This document shows positions 11,401-22,582 of a stretch of 64,000 nt of DNA, one piece after another. Where the stretch lies: the NCBI GenBank assembly GCA_018389105.1, contig JACATO010000304.1, positions 806,001 to 870,000 on the forward strand. The letters are read 5' to 3'. Both the position numbers and the translations under genes were made by a program. The notes beneath the pieces were generated by a model. That model ran no database searches and was not told the DNA's origin. It worked only from the letters and a program-made list of their open reading frames with translations. Every line of letters begins with the position of its first letter. Within the stretch, counting starts at the first letter, position 1. This DNA comes from Nautilus pompilius. Lineage: Eukaryota > Mollusca > Cephalopoda > Nautilida > Nautilidae.

Positions 11401-13439
11401 CCGGCCGCCCGGCCAGAACAACAGTTATAGTGAGGTTCCATAAAGCTTTCGGTTTACGATCAACCATAAAATTTTATCTAGAAGTTCTCACCTGCTGTTT
11501 ACTCAAACAGCTAAATAAGATGAGGAAAAATAAGTGTGTGCGCGTGTGTGGTGTAGCCATAAAGTCTTCCCTCCTGGTTAAATATACAAAAGTAAACATC
11601 CTACTGTCGGAACTTTGTGCTTTTATGTAAAAGTGTCGAGAAGCAACAAACAACCGGGAAAATAATTAACAGATATACATTTAAAAAATTGAAACGAAGG
11701 ATAGGTAAACATTTGAAGTGTTTTTGCCAAATATATTTAGAAGACGTTGTAAATGTAATTAGTGTCACTGTCTTTGTAAATATAATATGTATAACTTTAC
11801 GGCCTCTTCTTTTGTACGTTTTTTTAAACCTCGTAGGGCAAATCTTTGTTGGAGTGGAAATTAAATTAATAGATAAACAATTTATTCAGAACTGCGAACA
11901 AAAAAACCACTAAATAAGAAAATCTCCCTCATTCCATCTAAAAGTATAAATGGGTGGCTGTTATTCATCAAAGGCTGAACATTTTCCAGTAAAAAGGCAA
12001 AGAACCTAAAGACGCTTAACCCTTTGTATACCACCTGGAACGCATTTTCACTTCCACTACATCTGAAGTCCGTATTACTCAGCAGATGCTGTGATACGCA
12101 GCACGTTTCTCTTTATTATAATCCTCTATAACGACAAACCCGTATATCGGTCCAACCCCACGTGTGTCTGCTTTACCAAAGTGCTGACTAACTATGCAGC
12201 CAGCTCAATACAAATACTAACTGGCGCTTCTAGACTGGGGTGCAAATGCACATCGGATGGTATAATCAAGACAAAAACTGACAAGGCATACGGAGGATTC
12301 TTGGATAATTTGTTGCCGTTCAAATTTCTTAATTACTTTAAAAAATATATATAGTTGGTTCGCTCGTTAAAAGTCCGATATCATTAAAAATAATCTCATA
12401 TTCAAAAAAACTGTTTAAAAATCTTTGGAGAAACCCAAATGAATCTATACTGAATCATTTCCTATAATCCAATATTAAATTTCGATTCCACGACTGCAGC
12501 CACATTCATTATGAGACAGATCTGACAAGAATGCAGTTATCTGGAAACCGCGCACTGACTGATGGATGATTGGTTGAACAATATACGACGAAAATCAAAT
12601 CACCAAGCTTGAAATTCGCTACCCTCGAACCGTTCAATCTCTCAGTTTTCGAAAATAAAAATATTTTAAAAAATCATGTGTCCTCTAAAAAAAAGTCTAA
12701 TAACGAAACCTAGAAATAAACAACTTTTAATCGTTAAAAATATTTTAAAATCAATGAAATCTGGAATCATTCTAAGGAATCTACGCCAAACATTTTCCAA
12801 TGCGTCAACGCTCATCCTTGACATAAATTGGCTACAGATTCGTGAGATCTTTGTCGATATGCCGTTGAATCGGACTGCACTCTATACGGACGACCTAAGA
12901 GAGTAATATCACAAAATCCGCCTCTTTTTCAGTATTTTAAAGTGCTTATTAGTTATCTGCACACATAGACGTGCAATAATTATAATTACATTGGAAATAG
13001 GCAAATTTCTGTCATAATCTATCCAGACGAAGACGGAAGGTTACCTTATAATTCCCCGATTCTATACTTCCCTAGTGGCAATTATGACACATAAAAATTC
13101 TGACAATGCTACGAAGCTGTCTGATTTGCTTTTTTTTCACAAATAAATTATAACAAGCCGCTAAAGTTTTATTTTTATAGGCACATTCTTTGATATTTCG
13201 TTAGATTTTAGAATTAGGAGTGTTCATTAGAAAAAAAAGACACCATTTAAATTGTCACTCTGCGGCGAGAAATTTCTGTCGCTGATATCTGTTTTTAGAA
13301 AAATTCATTAATTCATTGTTTTTTCTACAAAGCTCCAATCAATAAAAGGATCTGACCTTTTTGCCTTTTTAAAGGGCAAACTAAACAGTACCTTTATTGA
13401 TTTTAAAGTCCCTTGGCATAGAATCGCATCTTCTGGCAA
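11401..13439. other. A+T-rich non-coding stretch
   Basis: Only short chance open frames occur. I see nothing with protein character, no RNA gene and no tandem repeat. Confidence 0.4.
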
Positions 13440-14802
13440 GATGGCTGGACAGAATACCTACTATGAAAGGCATCTCTATACGCTAGATCTTTTAACAGAA
13501 TTTCGAAAAGCAAGACGCTAAGAAAAGCGGACGGATTCCAAGAGAAGCACTAATTAGTGCTTTAGTGACTTTTTGAAGATTTATGTTCAACACACCACGC
13601 CACTACTATCCCTTGCAATTGTGAGGAAATTGATCTGGAAGCAAAAGACTCTTGAAGATGTTCCCATCCTCTACACACTGATTGAGAATACGTTAGACAC
13701 AATATGATGGACGTGAAAAAATAAGCAAGAAAAATCCGCAACAAGCCTGCCAAAGTTACCGAAGATGATCGTTAGATTTACAGGTCCAGGTGTAAAATGT
13801 CAATGGAAGAGAAAACGCCCAAGCACACGAAACTGTAACGCGAACAATACTGACTAAAGAGTACTGGTCAAGGTGGATTTAATCGACATGTGATCATTTC
13901 CAAAGGGTGATGTTAAGTGAATTATGATCGACCAAGGCAACCCGACCATTATTGTACTATGCGTCTACTGGCGTTTAACTATACCGCCACTGTACCATTC
14001 ATTTATGGGATATATTTCTCATTTTCAGAGGACCAGCGATATTGCAGTCGCACGATAGTTCTGAGTTCACGCAGTGGTTTTCGCGGAACCGAATCAACTT
14101 TGGTCTGACCTTACGATCGTTTTTGGAAAACTGTCATCGCCAGAACCAGGGTAACAATCCGACAGATACTGAATAGTGGACCTTAAATTTGTTGAGTCTG
14201 AAAGAATTTCAGAAACCTTAACAGAATCAAATATTCCTTATTTGTTCTGCGTGCCGAAGTTGGTCTTGCATCACCGAGTCTGCTGAATGAAGTCATCAAA
14301 CAAATGCAGGCTTACAGCTCTAGAGGTTCGATACACCCAAAGTAAGGTCCCACCTCTTCGATTGTCGCACCATTGCATGACATTTCAAACAGGCAAATAC
14401 ATCACAAATGTTCCAAGGTGAGCGCACGGTGAAACTCGGTCGCTTTGTCCGTGCTGACGATAACCCTGGTGATAAGGCCCGTGTTCCTGTACCATTAGTT
14501 GCTAGGAGACGGAGTGGATCACGAAACCTGCATGGCGTTGCGACGGACAAAAATGAAAACGATATAGACACGATCGCGATCAAGGATGAATGTGTCCATA
14601 AATTCTTGATATCTGATGACGTCACTATGGATACTTTGAACACTGCATCAAGCCGGTTAGCACAAGTCCGTCTGTGGTGGCCAGAGATTTGTGAAGTGTA
14701 ACTGTTCCGACACCAACAGGTGTAAAACAACAAATCGATGTACTTTCAGGCACATTCAGCTGTAATTCTCATGGCCACTCTGACTAGTCATGCATTAACA
14801 AG
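13440..14802 (+). pseudogene. KRBA2-like integrase (retroelement/GIN-type), heavily decayed
   Basis: The plus strand can be read, through many stops and frame changes, as an integrase of the kind annotated KRBA2-like in invertebrates. In order: VDLIDM around the first catalytic Asp (13873-13890) followed by GDVK-stop-IM and DQGNPTIIVLCV; GPAILQSHDSSEFT (from about 14030), corresponding to the QSDNGxEF second-Asp motif but with the Asp shifted; RAEVGLASPSLLNEVIKQMQ (14250-14310); VKLGRFVRADDNP (from 14429); then a Cys-rich tail KCNCSDTNRC (14694-14723), with CNSHGHSD and SCINK further on. The open stretch 14408-14701 is part of it. Reading order and spacing are right, the protein is dead, and terminal repeats were not found. 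Confidence 0.7.
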
Positions 14803-16749
14803 CTATAGATTATGGTTGCCAGGTGTTCGCTCAATAGCGCCAAGATTAAGACGTGTATAACTAGTTCTGGGCGAGCCAAAACAAGTTGCAATACACAGGG
14901 TATATCTATTAATATTATATCGGTTACAAATCATGTAGAAAGTACACAACTTAGTTTTGCTGATATAAAAATAATTCAGAGTATCTGTTGGATTTTCAGA
15001 TGATAAAACAGGAAGTTTAAAGCATCCTTAATACGCTTAAAGAATGGACAGTTTCTCTCAAAATTTCAGGAACTATAACGTAAAAATGGCATAAAAACTA
15101 CAAGCACACCTTACTAAAGCATTATCTGATTTTTCCACACATCGTTAATAATCTTCTTTTTTTTTGCTGGCATAATGCAAACACAACCCTTTTCCCATAA
15201 AAAAGAATTAAAGCTCCGGTGAATCATATATCAGAACATAAACTATTAACTGTGACGCTGTTATCACTTATTTTGCATAATTATAGGCATCAGGTTATTT
15301 AAACAAATGATAAAGTCGCCTCATAGTGAAAAATTGGCGTTATGGTGTTCACCAGTTATCGTTTATTATTAGAAATATGCATCGTTACCTCATACTATTG
15401 TTGTCAGTGCTTTGTTTAGCAGATGAAAATGTCCGTGTGAAACAAGGGATACTCATGATTGGCCCTCATAAAACCGGTAGAAAATAGTAGAGGGTGTCAG
15501 CGTTCCACGGGGTGGTGTACGAACAACCATTTATAGAATAAAGCCAACTGGATCAGCCGGCCATGAGCTTAAAGGTCCAAGAGAAATACGACGGAGCAGG
15601 AAGATAGGTCAGAGCGAATCTCTTCTCGGCAGGTACGTCACTACTGAACACAATTATTCTGTAAAAGCCAGCATCTCATAGTCTACCCTGACATGACGGT
15701 TAGGAGAGGTAGAGTCGATCGGTCGGTTGGTGGCTAGACAGACTTTACGTGGGTGCGGTAATGATCTGACTGCACTGAACAACATCTGAACCACATCAAG
15801 CGATGGCCGGAGTAACGCACTTAGGCGGGAGCAGGTTTACCATATTTTGGTGTTAGCGACCATAGAATGTTTGAAGTAAGGCCGGAGAATAGCACAAAGG
15901 TTAATGGTACCCTCTCAAAAGTGACACCACATTATTGTTGAAATTCTATGTAATTTCATCAGAGCTTCGTTTGATCAGCGATGGGCTTATACTGCAACAA
16001 AATGTTGCTTCATAGCACACGGCAAAAACTCGATACCTTGCTAGACATAAATTTGAAGCACTTCTTAAAGCCAAGGTCCGGCCCCTCAGCCTGCAGATCG
16101 AAACTCCATTATTCGGAAAACTGAAAAGTTACGGAGCGCGATGCCCGGTACAGGTGAGGCAGCTACGAAAGGTGGCTGTTTTGATTTAAAAAAAAAAACA
16201 AAGTTTAAAGTGGTAAACCTCGTCAAACGTTAGTTTATATCTTCTGACATAATTCATCGAATTACTTCCTGTTTTTTGGCGGACTGGTAGAAACAGTGCA
16301 TTGTCATTGAACAGTATAAAGTGTTGAAAAGGTAGATAAGAGAGATTTGATACGGTGGGTTTATTATTTTTAATGCCAGTGTGAGTGTCACACACACATC
16401 CGTTCACTCATCAACGATGCTCGCTTTGCCAGTGCACACGGGAGTAGGCGCCATGGATGCACTCCCATAGTTAGTTGTCTTTCTATTAACCCCTTTAAAT
16501 TAACATATTTTTGTAGACTTTAGCTACACTTTCCCCTCTTTCTCCCGTCTTTACACCTGACATTTTACGCTGGGCGAACGATCATCTTTACGGTATCTTT
16601 GATGACTGCTATAAAGAACCAGACTGACTGTTCACGTGATATGAAATACAACAGAGAGCAAACGTCATACACGAGCTACGTCAAGACGGTCTTGTCACTC
16701 GTTGAACAGGTCAGTAATGTAGGAGTAAAGACGATTGCGCATCCAGTGG
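14803..16749. other. Non-coding stretch
   Basis: No feature recognised. The part from about 15420 to 16170 has higher GC and CpG and could be another decayed repeat, but I cannot assign it. Confidence 0.35.
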
Positions 16750-16751
16750 AA

Positions 16752-18037
16752 TTAGGTCGCTACCAATGTTTTGTCGGGTTTTGTATTCTGTTAGTTTGGG
16801 CTTCATTTCTTGCATGCTTGTGAAGGTGTACATAGATAAGTCATATATCGTTTTGTAGGGTGTGGTTTGGTATACATCGTGCAAAACATACTTTTTTAAA
16901 AATCATAAAATGGATATTTGTTTCACGGTTCTGAGTGAAGCATGGATAGAAACGTTTTTAGTGCCACTTTGCTTCACGAGTTCATACTCGGCCACAAAGC
17001 GAGCAAGGCAACTCGTAACATTGAGCAAGCATGGGGTGAGGACACAGCAAATGAGCGCACAGTGCAATGATGGTTTGTAATGTTTCTATCAGGAGATGTG
17101 AGCCTTGAAGATAAGGAAAGTGACAGATATCCTTTCAGCTCTGATGACGATCGTTTGAAAGCCTCAGTTGAAACCGATCGAAGAAAAACGGTGCGAGAAA
17201 TTGCTGGAGAGCTTGACGTAAGCACTGCAACTGTTTCCCAGCATCCTGACACAATCAATCGGCAAGGTGAAAAGGCTTGACAAGTAGGTGCTTTATGAGT
17301 TAAACAACAAAATCATTGATTGGAGATCTGCTCTTCGCTTGTCACAAGAAACAAAAATGACCCATCTCTTGACCGAATCATTGCATGTGATCAAAAATGG
17401 ATCCTTTACGACAATCGCAAACGATCAGCACAGTGGCTCAACAGAGACAAGGCACCTAACCACATTCCAAAACCCAGCCTCCACCCCAAAGATCATGGTC
17501 ACTGTCTGATGGACTGCAACTGGTGTCATCCAGTATAACTTCTTGCAACTTGGCGAAACCATACACAGCTGTAAGGCACTGTCGTGAATTAAACGTTGTG
17601 CATCAGAAACTCTCCCAATGACAGCCAGCATTGATGAATCGAAGAGACCTAATCCTGCTCCACGATAGTGCTCGTCCTCATTTTGCAAAAGCGACTCTTC
17701 AGAAACTGAACCCGTTTTGGGGTACCAAGTTCTCCCTCACCCAGCCTATTCACCAGACCTTTCTCCCACAGACTACCGCTTTTTCAAAGACCTCGACAGC
17801 TACCTCCGTATGAAATCCTTCTCCAACTAAGCAGCAACTGAAACTGCCTTCCAACATTTTATCGACTTCAGAAATCCAGATTATTTTTTCAAAATGGTAT
17901 AAATGCGCTTGTAATTCGTTGGCGAAGTGTATTGATTATAATGGAACCTACTTTGGTTAATAAGCTTCACGTTCAGCAAAGACACGAAGTCTCATTGAGG
18001 CGGTTAAAAAAATGACAATACTTATGCAACAATCTAA
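16752..18037 (+). mobile_element. mariner element, copy 2
   Basis: The left end starts TTAGGTCGCTACCAATG and the right end finishes TATGCAACAATCTAA followed by TA (18038-18039). The left flank reads AA rather than TA, presumably one mutation of the target site. It is about 1.29 kb and very close in sequence to copy 3 (36844-38133), with different DNA outside the ends, which argues for transposition rather than segmental duplication. Confidence 0.9.
16910..17960 (+). pseudogene. mariner transposase copy 2 (SETMAR-type), disabled
   Basis: Motifs in order: SGDVSLEDKESDRYPFSSDD, RKTVREIAGELDVSTATVSQ (helix-turn-helix), DPSLDRIIACDQKWILYDN with the first catalytic Asp, QWLNRDKAPNHIPKPSLHPK, then LILLHDSARPHFAKATLQKL with the second Asp, and in another frame SPDLSPTDYRFF with the third Asp intact. 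Disabling lesions include a TGA after NRQGEKA (about 17278-17280), a TGA in place of Trp after MVTV (about 17507-17509) and several single-base frameshifts. Most of these are shared with copy 3, so the element was already defective when it was copied. Confidence 0.88.
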
Positions 18038-18039
18038 TA

Positions 18040-19340
18040 TTTACAATCTTTGGCCTGTGTAAAATGGTATCTATCCTCATTTCCACTGGTCAAAGAGTCA
18101 TGAAGAACCAAAAGATATTACTAGTAATATATAATAATATTTTGCTTTTTATTGGCCCTTCAAGACAGAGAGTAAAAATGATGTGTTGACTCCGGCGTGG
18201 CTCTCCTTATTTTTTTTGTTGTAAACTCCATATGTATATGCAGTTAAGCAATAACCGGTATCATGTTTTTCTGCCTACCGAACGGACAGGGCTCCTGTCC
18301 AGAATATTTCTGGAACCGCTCCATTTTTCTTTCACCCTCATCGTCAGGTGTAGTTTGGCTTTTCTTAAGACTATCTTTTAGCGGCTTTGTTTACACGCAC
18401 CCCTCTCTTTTACTTTTTTTTAAAGCTGCGTTATAAATGTTATTTGTCCTTATCGGGGTCTTTCTGAAACATCTGGAAAAATGATTATAGCGATGTTAAA
18501 ATAATAAAGGAGTTCGTGAAAGTTTGAACAAGTCCCGCGTTGCGTTTCTGTAAATATTTCAAATACGCGATTGTTGGGGCAGAAATCCAGGCCGCTGCTA
18601 GTTGAGGGTCCAGCGAGGAGACAATACCACTGAGGTGGAGAAAATCGGGAGTACTCCTTTGCGTGCAGCTGAAGCCAAATCACAGATGCTCCGGTGTGGT
18701 GTCCACTAATGCAGGCACATCGGTGTTGGTGTTGTTGCTCTTCCACAACAGCTTGCGCATCCTCACAGGTGCTGACCGGGACCTCGCGCCATTGAGACTG
18801 CGCCAACTCTGGCCTCTTAGCGGCAAACTCGCGGAGGCCCAGTTGACTTTCTCCTTGGATGCTCCGCGCGTTTTGCTTTATTGAAGTGTTGTAACATCTG
18901 GGCGACGGTTTGGAATGCACGAGTCGCCGGATAGCAGGGCTAATGTTCATAACCACCCCCAAACTCTTCCAAGCGCATACTTTTATCAACAACCGATCCC
19001 CCCTCCCATCTTTTAACACGGTTGCGTGCAAAAAAAAAAAAAAATACTACTCGTAGTCCCAACAAAAATTCTTATTCGCACAAATATCCACTGCCTTTAA
19101 TTTAAAGCATAATTTCCGGCATTCGATAAAATCATAATGAAGAATTTAGATTAATAAATTTTTGATTTATTTACACATGTCAAACTGTTGACATCTTATT
19201 TTGAAAGCAATAAGAGAACCATTAATTTTATACGTACTTAAATAGACTTCGACGCTGCTTATCGTGAGTTCAGAAAAAGTATACAATGGGTTTCCATGTT
19301 ATCAGCATCAAAAATATTTTAATGTACAAGTGGTCCACTC
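18040..19340. other. Stretch with one long open frame of unknown status
   Basis: A minus-strand open frame of 193 codons (18450-19031) lies in a locally GC-richer segment (about 18560-18980). It has no domain, signal peptide or family resemblance that I recognise and is low-complexity in places (Gln/His run). It could be chance, or an exon of an unrecognised gene. Elsewhere in this stretch I see nothing. Confidence 0.3.
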
Positions 19341-19350
19341 TTAAATTTAT

Positions 19351-19370
19351 TGAGAGAGAGAGAGAGATGA

Positions 19371-19407
<37 letters not shown>

Positions 19408-19456
19408 TGGGAGGGAGAGATGAAGGGAGAGAGAGAGAGATGGGAGGGAGAGATGA

Positions 19457-19490
<34 letters not shown>

Positions 19491-19519
19491 GAGGGAGAGA
19501 TGAAGGGAGAGAGAGAGAA
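19351..19519. repeat. GA-rich compound microsatellite/minisatellite
   Basis: AG dinucleotide tracts alternate with a repeated GATGGGAGGGAGAGATGAAG-type unit, present three times. Chance open frames on both strands read as Ser/Leu or Arg/Glu repeats and are not proteins. Confidence 0.95.
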
Positions 19520-19997
19520 TGTTTGCATTTTAAATTATTTGCCTGAAAATTATTACGCATTCCATGAGGATTATTTTTCCTTCTTTTCTGGAAACATTTG
19601 AAGGCAAAGAGAATTGTAATATTATCATCGGTGTAAGCACGCCCACATATCTGCTAAATCTTAAACGAATTATCAACGATGTTGCTGTTTGCAGGGTCGG
19701 CCAGCAGATGTTAGCTATAAATCATTTAATTTAACGAATCGAAATTATTTGAATCTTTCTTTAAAGTTTACCACCAACTACGACAAACTCTGCCACTAAT
19801 ATTAATATTATTATAAATTGCTTTCATTGTAATGCAAGAGCACATTTAATTCGCCAACTATTGTAATTATCATTTAACATAGTTTTCCGGCGCCAAACGT
19901 TAGACCTTAACGTGGTTTAAGTTGGGAAACCACAGGCTAGTTAGTTATTACAGAGGTAAGTTGATACACCACCATTAATTCCTAATTTATACGTATA

Positions 19998-20293
19998 GAT
20001 GAGGCTATAATCGACGTCATATGGTTACATGTAGATGAGGCTATAATGGACGTCACAAGCTTACATGTAGATGAGGCTATAATGGACGTCATATGGTTAC
20101 ATGTAGATGAGGCTATAATCGACGTTATATGGTTACATGTAGATGAGGCTATAATGGACGTCACAAGCTTACATGTAGATGAGGCTATAATGGACGTCAT
20201 ATGGTTACATGTAGATGAGGCTATAATGGACGTCATATGGTTACATGTAGATGAGGCTATAATCGACGTTATAAGCTTACGTAGAGATGAAAC
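19998..20293. repeat. 36-bp minisatellite with AatII/CRE-like core
   Basis: About eight tandem units of 36 bases, each containing GATGAGGCTATAATGGACGT and a following CATATGG or CAAGCTT variant and TTACATGTA. Because 36 is a multiple of three, frames stay open on both strands, producing spurious repetitive proteins. Units alternate between variants (TCGAC or TGGAC; CATATGG or CAAGCTT), suggesting a higher-order pattern. Each core carries GGACGTCA or CGACGTCA (or a GACGTT variant), one base from the palindromic CRE TGACGTCA. The array continues, degenerate, at 21860-21960 beyond the Tc1 element. Confidence 0.9.
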
Positions 20294-20295
20294 TA

Positions 20296-21859
20296 CAAGT
20301 GCATCTGAAAAAATTATATTTTCGTGGAAGAGATCAATATTTTTTGTCAGTTATTTCAGAAAGTGAAAATTGTATATATATTCTAGATTCATTACATGTA
20401 AACTAAAATGTTTCAAGCATTTTTTAATTTTAATTTTGATGATTACGGTTTACAGCTCATGAAAATCAAAAATCCACTATCTCAAAATATTAGAATATTT
20501 CATAAAATCAATAAAAAAAAGGATTTATAATATAGAAATGTCGAACTTCTGAAAAGTATGTTCATTTATGCACTCAATACTTGGTCGGGGCTCCTTTTGC
20601 ACGAATCACTGCATCAGTGAGGCGTGGCATGCAGGCGATCAGTCTGTGGCATTGCTGAGGTGTTATGGAAGCCCAGGTTGCTTTGATAGCGGCCTTCAGC
20701 TGGTCTGTATTGTTGAGTCTGGTGTATCTCATCTTTCTCTTGACAATACCCCATAGATTCTCTATGGAGTTCAGGTCAGGCGAGTTGGCTGGCCAATCAG
20801 GCACAGTAATACCATGGTCAGCAAACCAGTTACCGGTAGTTTTGGCACTGGGCAGGTGCAAAGTCCTGATGGAAAAGGAAATCAGCATCTCCATAAAGCT
20901 TGTCAGATGGAAGCATGAAGTGTTCTAAAATCTCCTGGTAGATGGCTACGTTGACTTTGGACTTGATAAAACACAGTGGACCAACACCAGCAGATGACAT
21001 GGCATCCCAAATCATCACTGACTGTGGAAACTTCAAACTGGACTTCAAGCAACTTGGATTCTGTGCCTCTCCACTCTTCCTCCAGACCGTTGGACCTTGA
21101 TTTCAAAATGAAATGCAAAATTTACTTTCATCTGAAAAGAGGACTTTGGACCACTGAGCAACGGTCCAGTTCTTCTTCTCCTTAGCCCAGGTAAGACACT
21201 TCTGACGTTGTCTCTGGTTCAGGAGTGGCTTGACACTAGGAATGCAACACTTGTAGCCCATTTCCTGGACACATCTGTGCGTGGTGGCTCTTGATGCACT
21301 GACTCCAGCCTCAGTCCACTTCTTGTGAAGCTACCCCAAGTTCTTGAATCGGCTTTGCTTGACAATCCTCTCAAGGCTGCGGTCATCCCTCTTGCTTGTG
21401 CACCTTTTCCTACCACACTTTCCCCTTCAAGTCAACTTTCCATGAATATGCTTTGATACAGCACTCTGCGAACAGCCAGTACATTCAGCAATGACCTTTT
21501 GTGGTTTACCCTCCTTGTGGAGGGTGCCAGTGTCTCTTCTGGACAACTGTCAAGCCAGCAGTCTTCCCCATGATTGTGATTGTGTGTACTGAACCGGACT
21601 GAGAGATTCATGGTATTTATACTGCATAAATATTGATTTACTCAAACTCGAAATGGAATATTCTAATATTTTGAGATACGTTTTTTCTATTTTTTTTTAG
21701 CTGTTGGCCGTAATTATCAAAATTGAAATTAAAAAAAATGCTTGAAACATTTTAATTTACGTGTAATGAGTCTAGAATATATACAATTTTCACTTTCTGA
21801 AATAACTGACAAAAATATTGAACTCTTCTACGATGTTCTAATTTTTTGAGATGCATTTG
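20296..21859 (-). mobile_element. Tc1-family element with ~200-bp inverted terminal repeats, inserted in minisatellite
   Basis: The element starts CAAGTGCATCTGAAAAAATT and ends, in complement, CAAATGCATCTCAAAAAATT. Both ends abut TA (20294-20295 and 21860-21861). The two arms remain alignable for about 200 bases, sharing for example TGTCAGTTATTTCAGAAAGT and ATGTTTCAAGCATTTTTT and ending near CTCAAAATATTAGAATATT. It is 1.56 kb. Removing the element and one TA rejoins the flanking sequence into a normal 36-bp minisatellite unit, which is direct evidence that it inserted into the array. Confidence 0.92.
20574..21571 (-). pseudogene. Tc1-family transposase (DD34E), frameshifted
   Basis: The minus strand reads from MGKTAGLTVVQK at 21571 to GAPTKY and stop at 20574-20576, about 333 codons, the normal size for a Tc1 transposase. 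Recognisable blocks include LFSDESK (first catalytic Asp, near 21125-21140), SVMIWDAMSSAGVGPLCFIK, HFMLPSDKLYGDADFLFHQD (second Asp), and WPANSPDLNSIENLWGIVKR (final Glu). All three catalytic acids survive, but the frame changes several times (for example around 20890, 21050 and 21120-21220), so no full protein can be made. The helix-turn-helix half is the more damaged part. Confidence 0.88.
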
Positions 21860-21960
21860 TATAATCGACATCATATGGTTACATATAAATGAGGCTATTG
21901 TCGACTTCATAGCTTTGTGTAAATAAGGCTATAAATAACATCAAATGCCTTGACTTCTTT
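21860..21960. repeat. Degenerate continuation of 36-bp minisatellite
   Basis: Three decayed units follow the Tc1 element: TAATCGACATCATATGG, then ATGAGGCTATTGTCGACTTC and ATAAGGCTATAAATAACATC. They match the array at 19998-20293 and show that the Tc1 sits near the array's right edge. Confidence 0.75.
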
Positions 21961-22282
21961 TAGGTTGACTATAACTCACCTGTGTGTTTCATTAAGAATT
22001 ACTGTCGCCACGTTAACTATCAACAGTCTCCCATGAAATACTTATCAATGGATTCTCTCCACTACCAACAGATGCAGACTATTTACTATTTCTTAGCCTT
22101 AACAATAGGTTGGCTAAACCTAAACAACAACAACAACAACAACAAGTTTTCCCTTTAACCCGTCACGCGACTAATGGAAGCCGCCCACCCTGCTGGCAAC
22201 TAGCATAACCATGAATACATGTGAACGGATAAAATGAGATCGACGCAAGTTAAAAAAAAAAACAAGCAGGCAAGTAAATAGA
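21961..22282. other. Non-coding stretch with (CAA)n
   Basis: Nothing coding is seen. A short (AAC)n microsatellite occupies about 22122-22145. Confidence 0.5.
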
Positions 22283-22579
22283 TTAAAAGAAAACAAGTCT
22301 GAAAATGTAAAAATCCAAATAGTCACAGGCTGCTATTAAAACGACGAAGGTGAGAACTGCTGCTGCAGGGATCGCGCGGATGGGAATAGGGAAGAAGAAT
22401 AGGCAGGTCGCAGGGCTCCGGTAATCGGACTGATAATGGCGACGATCGTCTCTCAATCGCGGCGACTCCTCGACGGACAACGGGCCACTTGTCTTTACGG
22501 GGTGCGATGCCATTGACAGAGCCTCGTTCGGAAGTCCAACTCGCTCAACGACAGCAGCAGCGGCAGAGCCAATATTCTG
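22283..22579 (-). CDS. Candidate exon or small ORF, unknown function
   Basis: On the minus strand an open frame runs from just after a stop at 22580-22582 to a stop at 22283-22285. It reads IGSAAAAVVERVGLPNEALS, then MASHPVKTSGPLSVEE and DDRRHYQSDYRSPATC, followed by a hydrophobic stretch resembling a membrane segment. The hydrophilic N-terminal half has the amino-acid balance of real coding sequence and is CpG-rich. A possible 3' splice acceptor (GATAGCAG) sits at its upstream edge. The hydrophobic tail may simply be intron read-through after an unseen donor. No family is recognised; chance remains quite possible. Confidence 0.25.
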   Translation of the reverse strand, partial: QNIGSAAAAVVERVGLPNEALSMASHPVKTSGPLSVEESPRLRDDRRHYQSDYRSPATCLFFFPIPIRAIPAAAVLTFVVLIAACDYLDFYIFRLVFF

Positions 22580-22582
22580 CTA

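Noticed and set aside
14320-14733. 137-codon minus-strand frame
   Set aside because: It is antisense to the integrase relic, whose plus-strand motifs are recognisable.
19270-19560. Ser/Leu-rich and Arg/Glu-rich frames
   Set aside because: They are translations of the GA repeat; similar frames at 28112-28492 are rejected for the same reason.
20046-20290. The tandem array as a CRISPR array
   Set aside because: The repeats are directly contiguous with no unique spacers, and the genome is eukaryotic.
19982-20366. Repetitive proteins on both strands (12-residue repeats)
   Set aside because: They arise because the 36-bp minisatellite unit is a multiple of three; both strands are open equally and neither has a start or flank of coding character.
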